Below are positions 1 through 8,123 of a stretch of 64,000 nucleotides of DNA, in pieces. This DNA comes from Nocardioides marmorisolisilvae (GTDB lineage: Bacteria > Actinomycetota > Actinomycetes > Propionibacteriales > Nocardioidaceae): the NCBI RefSeq assembly GCF_031656915.1, contig NZ_CP134227.1, forward strand, positions 2,294,001 to 2,358,000. The letters are read 5' to 3'. The translations under genes and the position numbers were made by a program. The notes below the pieces were generated by a model. The model ran no database searches. It saw only the letters and a program-made list of their open reading frames with translations, and was not told where the DNA came from. Within the stretch, counting starts at the first letter, position 1. Each line of letters starts with the position of its first letter.

Positions 1-462
1 CTGCGGGCGTCGTATCGTAAAATCCACTTGTACGACGCCTTCGGCTATCGCGAGTCCGATCGGTTGAGCGCTGGCGTCACTTCACCAGTAAGCGTCGAAG
101 TGGGTGGCATCACCGTCGGACTAATGACCTGCTATGACCTGCGATTTCCAGAACTCGGACGAGCGCTCGTCGACCGAGGCAGCGAACTGATCGTCGTATC
201 TGCCGCCTGGCTCGACGGGCCGCACAAGATCCGGCACTGGTGGGCGCTACTAGCGGCGCGAGCAATCGAAAATACCGTCTACGTAGCCGCCGCCGCCCAA
301 CCGGCACCACGCTACGGCGGCTATTCGGCGCTGCTCGACCCTTACGGCCAGACCCTTGCCTCGGCCGGTCCCGGCGAGGGCCAAGTCATCGGCGAGGTCG
401 ATCAAAGGGTCATCGCGCTGGCCCGATCGGAGAATCCCTCGCTCAACAACCGACGGATGTGA
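1..462 (+). CDS. Nitrilase-family amidohydrolase, 5' end outside window
   Basis: The last 153 codons of a carbon-nitrogen hydrolase (nitrilase/omega-amidase superfamily); the start lies upstream of the window. Family members are cytosolic enzymes that split amides or nitriles of small carboxylates with a Glu-Lys-Cys triad. The fragment shows the catalytic Lys in YRKIHLYDAFG at its beginning and the nucleophilic Cys in TCYDLRFPELGR about 47 residues in; the Glu must be in the missing part. The ARAIENTVYVAAA and PYG segments are also typical. The substrate cannot be read from the sequence. The gene ends 12 bases before the outer inverted repeat of an IS256 remnant, so its original downstream neighbours are lost. 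Confidence 0.88.
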   Translation: MRASYRKIHLYDAFGYRESDRLSAGVTSPVSVEVGGITVGLMTCYDLRFPELGRALVDRGSELIVVSAAWLDGPHKIRHWWALLAARAIENTVYVAAAAQPAPRYGGYSALLDPYGQTLASAGPGEGQVIGEVDQRVIALARSENPSLNNRRM

Positions 463-474
463 GCACGTGGTCAA

Positions 475-499
475 GTCCCTCGTAGTGGTGTAGCGCTTC
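475..499 (-). repeat. Terminal inverted repeat of a decayed IS256 element
   Basis: The sequence starting GTCCCTCGTAGTGGTGTAGC closely matches the ends of the better-preserved IS256 copy later in the window (11984-12008 and 13381-13405), which share the pattern GTCCC..GG.GTGGTG.AACTC. It marks the transposase-3' end of the remnant that follows. Confidence 0.7.
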
Positions 500-521
500 G
501 CGTTCCTTCTTCTTCTTCGGG

Positions 522-976
522 TTAGGCGGTCAGTGCGGGCAGGTCGTCAGCTCCGATCTCGGGTCCGGTGGTGGGCACGATGTTGACGCGGCAACGGGCC
601 AGGACCTCGAGTCCGAGGTAGCGGCGCCCCTCTGCCCACTCGTCGGTCTGCTCGGCCAGCACGGCGCCGACCAGGCGCACGATGGCCTCGCGGTTCGGGA
701 AGATCCCGACCGCGTCGGTGCGCCTGCGGATCTCGCGGTTGAGGCGCCCGGCGGGGTTGGACCAGATCTGGGTCCACACGTCCTTCGGGAAGGCCGTGAA
801 CGCGAGGGTGTCCGCGCGAGCGGTGTCGAGGTGCTCGTGGACCTCGGGCAGCTTCTCCTCGATGTAGTCCAGGAGTGGTCGAACTGCGCGCGCACCGCGG
901 GCGCATCGGGCTGGTCGTAGACGGAGTGCAGCATCGCCTTGACCGCCGGCCACATCGCCTTCGGCGTCACCGACAT
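522..976 (-). pseudogene. IS256-family transposase remnant (C-terminal part, frameshifted)
   Basis: The C-terminal third of a Mutator/IS256-type DDE transposase. The recognisable part reads PKDVWTQIWSNPAGRLNREI followed by RRRTDAVGIFPNREA, where the family normally has the catalytic Glu (NP.ERLN); here that position is Gly-Arg, so the acidic residue is gone. The upstream section (MSVTPKAMWPAVKAMLHSVY) sits in a different frame, so there is a frameshift near 880. The N-terminal two thirds are missing, cut off where the tyrosine recombinase gene begins. It is a dead element; only its 3' inverted repeat survives. Confidence 0.8.
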
Positions 977-1929
977 CAGGTTCGCGGCGTAGATTGCGTG
1001 TTGGGTGTCCGGGTTCGTGCGAGCGCCTTCTCCTTGATGATGAGGTCTGCGTGGAGGTAGATCTGGGTGGTCTCGACACTGACGTGCCCCAGCCAGAGCG
1101 CGACCACGCTCGTGTCGACGCCGGCGTGCAGGAGCCGCATCGCGGTGGTGTGACGCAACACGTGTGCGGTGACCTTCTTCTCGCGCAGCGAGGGACAGTG
1201 CTTTGCTGCGGTGTCGACGTGGTGGGCGATGCGGTGTTCGATCGCGTCCGGGCTGAGCTGGTTGCCTCGGCGGGTGGCGAACAATGGCTCAGCCGGGCTG
1301 TCGCGTCGTTCAGTGAGCCAGTGGCGCAATACGTTCACGGTGGCGGTGGTGAGCGGAGTGATGCGTTCCTTGCGTCCCTTGCCGTGACAGGCGACATGCG
1401 CCCCGGTGCCCAGCGAAACGTCGCGACTGGTCAGGCCGATCAGCTCGGAGACTCGCAGCCCGGGGGTGAGGGCGAGCAAGAGCATGGCGTGATCGCGTCG
1501 TCCCGTCCATGTCGTTTGGTCGGGGGCATCGAGCAGCGCGTCGACCTCGGCCTCGGTGAGGTAGCTGATGGTGGCGTGGTCAAACCTCTTGGGTGGGATC
1601 GCCAACACCCGGGCGATGGTCTCGGAGTGCTCGGGGTGAGCGAACGCAGCGAATCGGAACAGTGAATGGATTGCCGACAACCGCGCGTTCCGGGTTCGGA
1701 TGCTGTTGCCACGATCGCGTTCGAGGTGGTCGAGAAACCCTGCGATCAGAGCGGCGTCGAGGTCGGCGAAGTCCAACAGGGCTGGCGTGCGGCCTGTGCG
1801 GTCGGCGGCGAAGGCGAGCAGGAGCCGCCAACTGTCGCGGTAGGCGGCGACTGTATGGGGACTGGCGCCGCGCTGCCGGATCAGCCGGTCGGTGAAGAAC
1901 GCCTGCAGGGTGGGAGCCAGCATGCTCAT
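976..1929 (-). CDS. Tyrosine recombinase (XerC/D-like integrase)
   Basis: A 317-residue site-specific tyrosine recombinase that would cut and rejoin DNA through a 3'-phosphotyrosine. The N-terminal SAM-like core-binding domain spans roughly residues 1-100 and the catalytic domain about 120-310. Catalytic residues are visible: Arg in TPGLRVSELIGL, the HVLRHT box, LGHVSVETTQIY with the second His and the nucleophilic Tyr. I place the start at the ATG encoding MSMLAPTLQAFF; this ATG overlaps the TGA of the upstream recombinase (ATGA), as in actinobacterial transposon modules that carry two or three integrases in a row. The gene itself looks intact although its partner is broken. It may have been part of an integrase-trio transposon. 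Confidence 0.85.
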   Translation of the reverse strand: MSMLAPTLQAFFTDRLIRQRGASPHTVAAYRDSWRLLLAFAADRTGRTPALLDFADLDAALIAGFLDHLERDRGNSIRTRNARLSAIHSLFRFAAFAHPEHSETIARVLAIPPKRFDHATISYLTEAEVDALLDAPDQTTWTGRRDHAMLLLALTPGLRVSELIGLTSRDVSLGTGAHVACHGKGRKERITPLTTATVNVLRHWLTERRDSPAEPLFATRRGNQLSPDAIEHRIAHHVDTAAKHCPSLREKKVTAHVLRHTTAMRLLHAGVDTSVVALWLGHVSVETTQIYLHADLIIKEKALARTRTPNTQSTPRT

Positions 1930-2592
1930 CGCGGCGCTCCCAGGTAGCTCTCCAGCCGCTGGCCGGCGGCGGCCATCAGCTCGGGGGACGCCGAGAGATA
2001 CCAATATGTGTTGGCCGGGTCCACGTGTCCGAGCCAAGTGGAGAGCAGGCTCAGCTGGACCTGGCCGTCCTGGCTGCTGTTGTAGGCCATCGATCATGGC
2101 CTGGACGGCGAAGGAGTGCCGCAGATCGTGGATGCGAGGACGGCACCGAGGCGACCTGGGCGTCAGCCCGGCCTGGACGACCACCGGTGGAAGGTGTGGT
2201 GGACGTTGCAGTAGAGCAGCCTCGTCCCGGCCGCGGAGACGAAGAACGCCGCAGTGCCAGTCACTGGAGCGGCGTGGTTGCGCAGCCGTTGATACCGCTT
2301 CAACGCTGCGGCCGTGGTGGGGTGCAGCCACAACTGACGCGTCTTGTTGAACTTTCCGTGCCGGACCAGCAGCCGCCCGGTGCTCAGGTCGACGTCGGCG
2401 CGGTCGAGTCCGATCGCCTCCCCCACGCGGATACCGGCAACTGAGAGCAGCCCGATCAGGGTAGCCAGGGTGGCTCTGCGCAACGGGGGGCTCAACGAGC
2501 CGGTGGCGGCCATCAGCGCGGTGATATCGGCAATCGTGCCCGACAAGATCTCCTGGCTGGCCAGCGAGATGCTCAAGACGCGCATCGTGCAC
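1926..2592 (-). pseudogene. Second tyrosine recombinase, truncated and frameshifted
   Basis: Remains of a paralogous tyrosine recombinase. The first readable part gives ATLATLIGLLSVAGIRVGEA (first catalytic Arg), then the frame shifts near 2160 to RIHDLRHSFAVQAMIDG (HxLRH box), and shifts again near 2080 to STWLGHVDPANTYWYLSASP (second His and the Tyr). The final codons overlap the start of the intact recombinase by ATGA, as in a translationally coupled pair. The N-terminal core-binding domain is absent; homology stops near 2590, where unrelated sequence on the other strand begins. Two frameshifts and the truncation make it non-functional. Confidence 0.78.
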
Positions 2593-2825
2593 GGCTACTG
2601 TCCCGCCACGAGTCCCAAGGACCCTGCACCTACGCCAACATCTGCGAGACCTGCGACAACTACACCCCGGCGGCCGAGTTCGAGCCGGCCCTCACCGACC
2701 AGCTCGCCGACGTCCAGGCGCTACTGGCCGACGCCGCCAACCGCGGCTGGACCGGCGAGGAAGAACGACACCGACACGTCGCAGAAGCCCTCGAGAACCA
2801 CCTCGACACCGTCCGACGGCGATGA
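2583..2825 (+). pseudogene. C-terminal fragment of an integrase-associated protein
   Basis: A short plus-strand fragment reads CTYANICETCDNYTPAAEF and ends in a basic, helical tail (EERHRHVAEALENHLDTVRRR) before a stop. The Cys-rich CTYANICETCDN box resembles, from memory, the extreme C-terminus of the third recombinase in actinobacterial integrase-trio transposons. No start or catalytic domain remains, and it lies head-to-head against the truncated second recombinase, so an inversion or deletion has joined the two. The assignment is tentative. Confidence 0.5.
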
Positions 2826-2861
2826 TCCAAACGACGGTCATACTTGCTCCGACGGCGAGGG

Positions 2862-3151
2862 CCGGACAATCGAGCGGGTCAACAAGGAGATCAAACGCCG
2901 CTCCCGCGTGGTCGGCATCTTCCCCAACGCCGCCGCCGTGATCCGGTTGGTCGGCGCCGTCCCTCCTGATCGACATGCACGACGAGTGGATCGCCGGCGA
3001 CCGCCGCTACCTCTCAGAGGAGTCCACGGCGCTGCTCAACAACGGGGTGGATACTGTGACCACGCCGCCATCGAGAGCGGCGAGTAGGGCACCGCGGGGC
3101 GCTGTCCTCCCCTTCTGGAATGCGTTCCACGATAGGCGCAAGGGACGCTGA
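2862..3151 (+). pseudogene. Second IS256-family transposase remnant
   Basis: The C-terminal end of another IS256-type transposase: IERVNKEIKRRSRVVGIFPN, then after a one-base insertion near 2962 the frame continues as MHDEWIAGDRRYLSEES. It aligns with the C-terminus of the full-length copy at 12111 but is clearly a different member of the family and of opposite orientation to the remnant at 522. The upstream domain and the terminal repeats are missing. Confidence 0.78.
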
Positions 3152-3510
3152 CTAACGGGTGCGACAGGCTGCCGAGCCTCCGAGGCGAGCACCAAACGCC
3201 CGTTTCGCATACCTCGACGAGTGGACTTCCGGAGGCGAGCGATACCTGGGCTCTGTCCGGTTCCGACACTTGCGCAGCCGTCCAAGTCGCCTGTGGGGTC
3301 GAAGCCTTAGGCGACTGCGCGCACTCTTTAGCGAGCCGAAGCGCGGCGTCATTCCGGATGAGCGTGTGACTACGTTCCCGGCCAGCCGCTCAGGAGCCGG
3401 TGTACCAGACGCCCTCGGTGCTGGCGCGGGCGAGCCCGTTTGGCCACGGTGCGGCCGGTTCCGACCGACAATGCCGCTGATTCCACGGCCCTACCTACCA
3501 GATGGTTGAC
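3152..3510. other. Intergenic stretch without recognised gene
   Basis: About 360 bases between the second IS256 remnant and the TetR regulator. Open frames here give Arg/Ser-rich translations with no family likeness and no ribosome binding site. I see no RNA gene. It probably holds decayed insertion-sequence flank plus the far upstream part of the TetR promoter. Confidence 0.5.
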
Positions 3511-3512
3511 AC

Positions 3513-3530
3513 CTACCTATTGGAAGGTAG
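3513..3530. promoter_or_regulatory. Candidate TetR operator
   Basis: An inverted repeat, CTACCT-attgga-AGGTAG, ends 12 bases before the GTG start of the TetR gene. A related partial half (CTACC) lies 25 bases further upstream. Position and symmetry fit an autoregulatory TetR operator that would also control the transporter operon downstream. Binding is inferred. Confidence 0.5.
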
Positions 3531-3542
3531 ATAGTCCTCGGT

Positions 3543-4145
3543 GTGACGGCGACCACAGGCCAGGGGACGAGCCAATCGACGACCCGCGAGCGGATCCTCG
3601 AGTTGGCGACGAACGTCGTGCAGCGGTCCGGATATCACGCGCTGCACTTTGCTGACCTCGCCGACGGGGTCGGCATCAAGAAGGCGAGTTTGCACTACCA
3701 CTTCCCGACGAAGGAGGCGCTGGGTCGCACTGTAATGACGACCTATCGCCAGCAGATGCGCGGCCAGCTCGCCGAGATCGATGCAGGGACGAGGGACCCG
3801 ATGGCGCGCCTGGCCGCGTACGTCGGTCTGTATCGGGGCGTGATCGATGGGAGTGCCGATCACATGTGCCCCGGGGGCATGTTGGCGGCAGAGACGATGT
3901 CGCTCCCGAAAGAGCTGCGTCAACAGATGCTCGGCTTCTTCCAGGAGAACGAGGAGTGGGTGGCGAACGTCATCGCCGACCTTCGCCCAGAGCTCGACGC
4001 CGCCGCTCGGATGCGTATGGCCAGGGAAGTGATCGCCACTCTCCAGGGCCATTTGCTCATCGCCCGTCTATATCAGGACGGGTCCGTCTTCGACCTTGTC
4101 TGGAGCGGCCTCGAGCAGCTCCTCATGGCCACGTCAACCGAATGA
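3543..4145 (+). CDS. TetR/AcrR-family transcriptional regulator
   Basis: A 200-residue repressor-type protein. Residues about 15-60 form the TetR helix-turn-helix (TRERILELATNVVQRSGYHA, then KKASLHYHFPTKEAL); the rest is an all-helical ligand and dimer domain. The SLHYHFPTKE recognition helix is very typical. The start is a GTG directly downstream of an inverted repeat that may be its operator. It reads in the same direction as the following ABC importer and beta-oxidation genes, separated by 42 bases, so it most likely controls them. An acyl-CoA or the imported acid would be a natural effector, but nothing in the sequence identifies it. Confidence 0.9.
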   Translation: MTATTGQGTSQSTTRERILELATNVVQRSGYHALHFADLADGVGIKKASLHYHFPTKEALGRTVMTTYRQQMRGQLAEIDAGTRDPMARLAAYVGLYRGVIDGSADHMCPGGMLAAETMSLPKELRQQMLGFFQENEEWVANVIADLRPELDAAARMRMAREVIATLQGHLLIARLYQDGSVFDLVWSGLEQLLMATSTE

Positions 4146-4187
4146 CTTCTCGGGCCCATCTAGTGATAAGCGAAAGGACCGATCCGG

Positions 4188-5387
4188 ATGAACGGCATCA
4201 TCAAGGGGATTGCTGCTCTTTGCTGCGGTGCAACGTTGGCGGCGGCCAGCGCGGGATGCAGCACCAAAGGCGCATCGGACTCTTCTGACTCGGTCGCAGT
4301 CGGGGTCGCGCTTCCCCTGAGCGGAGCGCTGGCCAGCAGCGGGCAGACGATGTTGCGCGGGTATCGACTCGCAATCTCCAGCCTCAATGCGGCCGGCGGT
4401 GTGGACGGCAAGAAGGTGAAGTTGGTCGTCGAGGACGACAAGTTCGATCCAGCGACTGGCCAGTCGGCGATAAAGAAGCTCGTGACTCAGGACCACGTCA
4501 AAGCAATCCTCGGCACCTATGGAAGCGCTCCCGCACTCGCGGAATCTCAAGTCGCTGAACGCTACAAGGTGCCGAACATCCAGCCCGAGGCCAGCGACGG
4601 CACGATGGTGACTCGAGGCTACAAGTACCTGTTCAATACTTTCCGGCTCATCGATGAGACCGAGGTGCATTTCATCGACTTCCTCAAGCAGGTCGTCAAG
4701 CCCAAGAGCGCAGCTATCGTTTACATCAACAACTCTTTTGCGACAGACGGTGCCAACAAGTTCGCGTCGCTGGCAGCGGATGCGGGCATCAAGCTGGTCA
4801 AGTCGGTGAGCGTCGAGTCGGGAGCGTCCAACTTCACTGCGGCGCTCTCCAAGGTCAAGAGCGCCGATCCCGATGTCTTGCAGTTCATCGGCTACGTGCC
4901 CGACGAAATCGTGTTCCTGAAAGGCCTGCGTACCCTGAACTTCGCCCCGCGGGTGGTCTTCACGCAATCAGGCGTCGCCTTCGACCCCTCCGTGCGCGAT
5001 GCGCTCGGCAATGGCCAGGACGGCGTGACCGGTATGCCCGACTGGTTCCCGGGCTCGCCGTTCCCCTCTGCGAACAAGGTGGCGGACGAGTACCAGAAGA
5101 AGTATGGCCAGCCCGCACGTGAAGAGGTCATCAAGGCCTATCAAGCGGCCCAGATCCTGCTAGCGGCCATCAAGCAAACCAAGGGCGGGTCGTCGCAGGC
5201 GATCACCGACGCGATCCGAAAGACCGACATGGACGTCGTCGGTGGGCACGTCACGTTCGCTGCAAATGGTCAGGCCTCGATCGGAGCTGTCATCGCGCAG
5301 CAGCTCGGATCCTCGGCGCGAGCCATCTACCCCGAGGACGTCGCCCAGGCGAGTTGGAAGCCGTTCCCAGCATGGAGCGACCGCTAG
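4188..5387 (+). CDS. Liv-type ABC importer substrate-binding lipoprotein
   Basis: A 399-residue binding protein of the Leu/Ile/Val (Peripla_BP_6) class, the extracellular capture component of a HAAT-family ABC importer. The N-terminus is a lipoprotein signal (hydrophobic stretch ending in ASAGC, lipobox Cys near residue 24). The mature part has the VGVALPLSGALASSGQ opening, GAYGSAPALAESQVAE-like hinge segment and the repeated Rossmann-like lobes of the family. It is first in a block with two permeases and two ATPases, then an enoyl-CoA hydratase and acyl-CoA synthetase, so the cargo is more likely a carboxylic acid than an amino acid. The TetR gene lies just upstream. Confidence 0.9.
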   Translation: MNGIIKGIAALCCGATLAAASAGCSTKGASDSSDSVAVGVALPLSGALASSGQTMLRGYRLAISSLNAAGGVDGKKVKLVVEDDKFDPATGQSAIKKLVTQDHVKAILGTYGSAPALAESQVAERYKVPNIQPEASDGTMVTRGYKYLFNTFRLIDETEVHFIDFLKQVVKPKSAAIVYINNSFATDGANKFASLAADAGIKLVKSVSVESGASNFTAALSKVKSADPDVLQFIGYVPDEIVFLKGLRTLNFAPRVVFTQSGVAFDPSVRDALGNGQDGVTGMPDWFPGSPFPSANKVADEYQKKYGQPAREEVIKAYQAAQILLAAIKQTKGGSSQAITDAIRKTDMDVVGGHVTFAANGQASIGAVIAQQLGSSARAIYPEDVAQASWKPFPAWSDR

Positions 5388-5399
5388 CCGCGCCCAAAC

Positions 5400-5418
5400 T
5401 TTCCTGCCCGGAAGGAAA
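5400..5418 (+). promoter_or_regulatory. Small stem-loop over the permease ribosome binding site
   Basis: TTTCCT-gcccgga-AGGAAA can pair in the 37-base gap between the binding-protein and permease genes. The AAGGAAA arm is also the likely Shine-Dalgarno sequence for the permease, so pairing could lower permease translation relative to the binding protein. The stem is only six pairs; the effect is inferred. Confidence 0.4.
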
Positions 5419-5424
5419 AGCTCG

Positions 5425-6288
5425 ATGGATGTCTTCCTGCAGACGCTCGTCACCGGAATCTCCGACGCGACGCTCTTCGTGATGCTCAGCTTGGGCTTGA
5501 CACTGATGTTCGGTGTGCTCGGCGTCGTCAACCTTGCCCAAGGTGACTTCATGACCGTCGCCGCGTACGTGGGCGTTGCAGTCGTTGGACTGGGTATGGG
5601 GCCGGTCCTTGCGTTGGGTGCGATGGTTCCGGCGCTTGCGGTTCTGGCTGTGATCTTCTACTACGGCGTGATTCGGCCGACCGCCGGCCGCAATCACGAG
5701 AATCAGTTGCTCGCGACCTTTGGATGCGCCTTCCTGCTGCAAGGACTCATCCAGGCCGTCTGGGGACCAGATCCGAAGGCAGCACGCCAATCCGGTGCAG
5801 CATGGGGGCTCGGGGGCGTGAGCATCCCGCACGATGTCGCTCGTAACCTCCTTGTTGCGGTGGTCGCTGTTGCCCTGCTGTGGATGCTGTTGAACCGGTC
5901 GCGCGTCGGTCGGCAGATCCGGGCGATGTCTCAGGACCCGGTGGGCGCTGAGCTTCTCGGCATCAACACATCAAGGATCGGTCTGATCGCGGCGATCGTC
6001 GCGTGTGCGCTCACTGCCGTCGGCGGAGTGATCCTGCTCAGCATCTCCAACCTGAGCCCGACCACTGGATACTCTTTGATCCTCAGCGCGTTCGCGGTGG
6101 TGATCGTTGGCGGCCTCGGCAGTCTCTGGGGGACGGTGGCCGCGAGCTTGATCTTGGGCTTCGCGACGGAGCTGGTTGCGACGTACGTGGGTTCTGGTTA
6201 CACCAGCTTGGTCACCTTCGTAGCGATTGTCGTCGTACTGCTTGCCAGACCCCAGGGGCTCGCTGGATCGGCGGTGATCGCGCGATGA
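5425..6288 (+). CDS. Liv-type ABC importer permease (LivH class)
   Basis: A 287-residue inner-membrane permease with about eight hydrophobic segments. It shows the class hallmarks GLTLMFGVLGVVNLAQGDFM near the N-terminus and the cytoplasmic coupling loop with MSQDPVGAELLGINTSRI (the EAA-like region) around residues 175-195. I chose the ATG encoding MDVFLQTLV, which follows a GGAAGGA ribosome binding site; an in-frame upstream extension reaches into the binding-protein gene and has no family likeness. Its stop overlaps the start of the second permease (ATGA), suggesting coupled translation. Confidence 0.9.
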   Translation: MDVFLQTLVTGISDATLFVMLSLGLTLMFGVLGVVNLAQGDFMTVAAYVGVAVVGLGMGPVLALGAMVPALAVLAVIFYYGVIRPTAGRNHENQLLATFGCAFLLQGLIQAVWGPDPKAARQSGAAWGLGGVSIPHDVARNLLVAVVAVALLWMLLNRSRVGRQIRAMSQDPVGAELLGINTSRIGLIAAIVACALTAVGGVILLSISNLSPTTGYSLILSAFAVVIVGGLGSLWGTVAASLILGFATELVATYVGSGYTSLVTFVAIVVVLLARPQGLAGSAVIAR

Positions 6289-7406
6289 GCCGACGGACGC
6301 GGTCGGAACGGCGCTCAGCATGGATGGTTTCTGGCCAGACCCGGCAGGCCCGCGGAATCTGGTGGGTCCTTGTCCTGGCGAGCGCGGCTGCGATCGTTTG
6401 GTTCCCTTTCCTTGAAGGGCCCTACTACCAGAGTGTGGCGGTCACTGCCTTCATTCTCGTTCTCCTTGGCGTTTCCTGGAACGTGATGGGTGGCTACGCA
6501 GGCATCTTTTCGTTCGGACAGGCGGCATTCTTCGGCGTGGGCGCCTATGTCGCCATCCTGCTGACTCAACATGGCGTTCACTACCTGCTGGGCCTCGCGG
6601 CTGCTGCCGGGTGCGCATCGGTGTGCGGCTTTGCTCTCGTTCCGTGCTTCCGCGTTCGCGGGATCTATTTCGCGATCATCAGCCTCGCTCTCGCGAGCTG
6701 CTTGGGCGTAGTCGCGAACCAGAAGTTCCCGGGTGGCAGTGGAGGCGTCTTTGCTGACCTGCCGTTCGGTGCCTACAGCGCAGTTCCCTACTATCTGGCA
6801 GCCGGGTGTGCCGTCCTCGGGGTGGCAGTCAGCTTGATCGTCAAGGTCAGTCCCCTCGGACGTGATCTAAGTGCCATTCGCGCGGACCAGGCTGCCGCGG
6901 AGTCCGTGGGCGTCAATGCCATGCGGTGCAAGCTCGTCGCGACTCTCATCGGAGGAGGGCTGGCCGGCCTGGCTGGCGGGGTCTACGCCACCACCCAGGG
7001 CTTCGTCGACCCTGGGACCGTCTTCAACTCCAACTACAGCCTCCTTCCGATCCTGGTCTGCGTCCTTGGCGGACTCGGCACCGTCAGCGGTCCCGCTCTG
7101 GGCGGGGCCGCATGGTCGATCCTGAACGAGGTAATCCGTAGCCACACAACAAACGGTGCATACAGCCAGCTGCTCTACGGAGCGGCTCTGCTCGCACTCG
7201 CTCTGTTTCTCCCCCGTGGCGCGTTGGGCATTCGATTTCGCCGGCAACCCCGAAGCGATCTCGACCGGAAGGGTGAGGCCCCCGAACCAGAGCGGATTCC
7301 TACGTCGTCGCGAAAGCAGTCTAGGCAAGCTGGCGCGGACCATCTGACTTCCGAGTGTGAATCGGTGAGCGGGCAAGCGGCAGTCAGGAAGGTGCTCGAT
7401 GTCTAA
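6285..7406 (+). CDS. Liv-type ABC importer permease (LivM class)
   Basis: A 373-residue second permease. After a basic, cytoplasmic N-terminus (about 25 residues) come some nine hydrophobic segments, the NVMGGYAGIFSFGQAAFFGV motif typical of LivM proteins near residue 65, and the coupling loop IRADQAAAESVGVNAMRCK around residue 200-220. The hydrophilic C-terminal tail of about 60 residues is longer than usual. The start overlaps the previous permease by four bases, and the stop lies inside the first codons of the ATPase gene, so the block is one transcript. Confidence 0.9.
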   Translation: MSRRTRSERRSAWMVSGQTRQARGIWWVLVLASAAAIVWFPFLEGPYYQSVAVTAFILVLLGVSWNVMGGYAGIFSFGQAAFFGVGAYVAILLTQHGVHYLLGLAAAAGCASVCGFALVPCFRVRGIYFAIISLALASCLGVVANQKFPGGSGGVFADLPFGAYSAVPYYLAAGCAVLGVAVSLIVKVSPLGRDLSAIRADQAAAESVGVNAMRCKLVATLIGGGLAGLAGGVYATTQGFVDPGTVFNSNYSLLPILVCVLGGLGTVSGPALGGAAWSILNEVIRSHTTNGAYSQLLYGAALLALALFLPRGALGIRFRRQPRSDLDRKGEAPEPERIPTSSRKQSRQAGADHLTSECESVSGQAAVRKVLDV

Positions 7407-8121
7407 TACAGACACTGTCCTCGAGGTCCGCAACCTGACGCGTAGGTTCGGCGGCGTTGCCGCAGTTCAGGACCTCGCATTCGACCTCGTCGATGGCGAA
7501 GTCCTGGGTGTCATCGGCCCGAATGGTGCGGGCAAGTCGACCCTGATGGCTCTCCTCTCGGGTGGTCTTGCGCCCACCCATGGAGAGGTCTTCTTCGACG
7601 GAAGGGACGTAAGCAGGGTAGGTGCCGCCTTGCGTGCCCGTCGCGGTCTAGCGCGTACGTTCCAGATCCCACGGCCCTTCGCTGGACTCACAGTCCGACA
7701 AAACCTCGAAATTGCACATCAGCACCGGTTCGATGACCGATTCGGCAGCGTGGACGTCGTGCTCGAGTTTTGTGGTCTGGCCGCTCGCGCACACGTGCCC
7801 TCGGAAGAACTCACGCATGCAGACCAGCGGCGACTCGAGTTCGCTCGCGCACTCGTCACCGGACCGAAGGTGATGCTGCTGGACGAGCTCGGCGCTGGTC
7901 TGATTGCGTCGGAGGTCGAGGAGTTTGCCTCTCTGATCCGGCAGGTCCAGTCGCGGGGGACAACCGTCATCGTGGTCGAGCACGTCATGGCGCTCGTCAT
8001 GGGCGTATCGGACCGCATCCTCGTGATAGATCGCGGCCGATTGATTGCGTTGGGCACCCCCGACGAGATCCGTGCGAACGACGACGTCATTGCCGCCTAC
8101 CTCGGCGGGACTGAGGAGTGA
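7399..8121 (+). CDS. Liv-type ABC importer ATPase (LivG class) with degenerate signature
   Basis: A 240-residue ATP-binding subunit that would pair with the following LivF-type ATPase. Walker A is intact (GPNGAGKST, residues 40-48), as are Walker B (VMLLDE, 158-163) and the switch His (VVEH, His195). The ABC signature is not: where the family has LSYGQQRRLEIARAL, this protein has LTHADQRRLEFARAL (from residue 138), losing the Ser and the Gly of LSGGQ, and the D-loop begins DELGAGL instead of DEPAAGM. One of the two composite ATP sites may therefore be weak or regulatory. Start codon overlaps the upstream stop by eight bases. Confidence 0.88.
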   Translation: MSNTDTVLEVRNLTRRFGGVAAVQDLAFDLVDGEVLGVIGPNGAGKSTLMALLSGGLAPTHGEVFFDGRDVSRVGAALRARRGLARTFQIPRPFAGLTVRQNLEIAHQHRFDDRFGSVDVVLEFCGLAARAHVPSEELTHADQRRLEFARALVTGPKVMLLDELGAGLIASEVEEFASLIRQVQSRGTTVIVVEHVMALVMGVSDRILVIDRGRLIALGTPDEIRANDDVIAAYLGGTEE

Positions 8122-8123
8122 AG

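Noticed and set aside
1930-2592. N-terminal extension of the intact tyrosine recombinase to 538 residues
   Set aside because: The extra 221 residues are Arg/Pro-rich antisense-like translation except for a short stretch that belongs to the frameshifted upstream recombinase; the real start overlaps that gene's stop.
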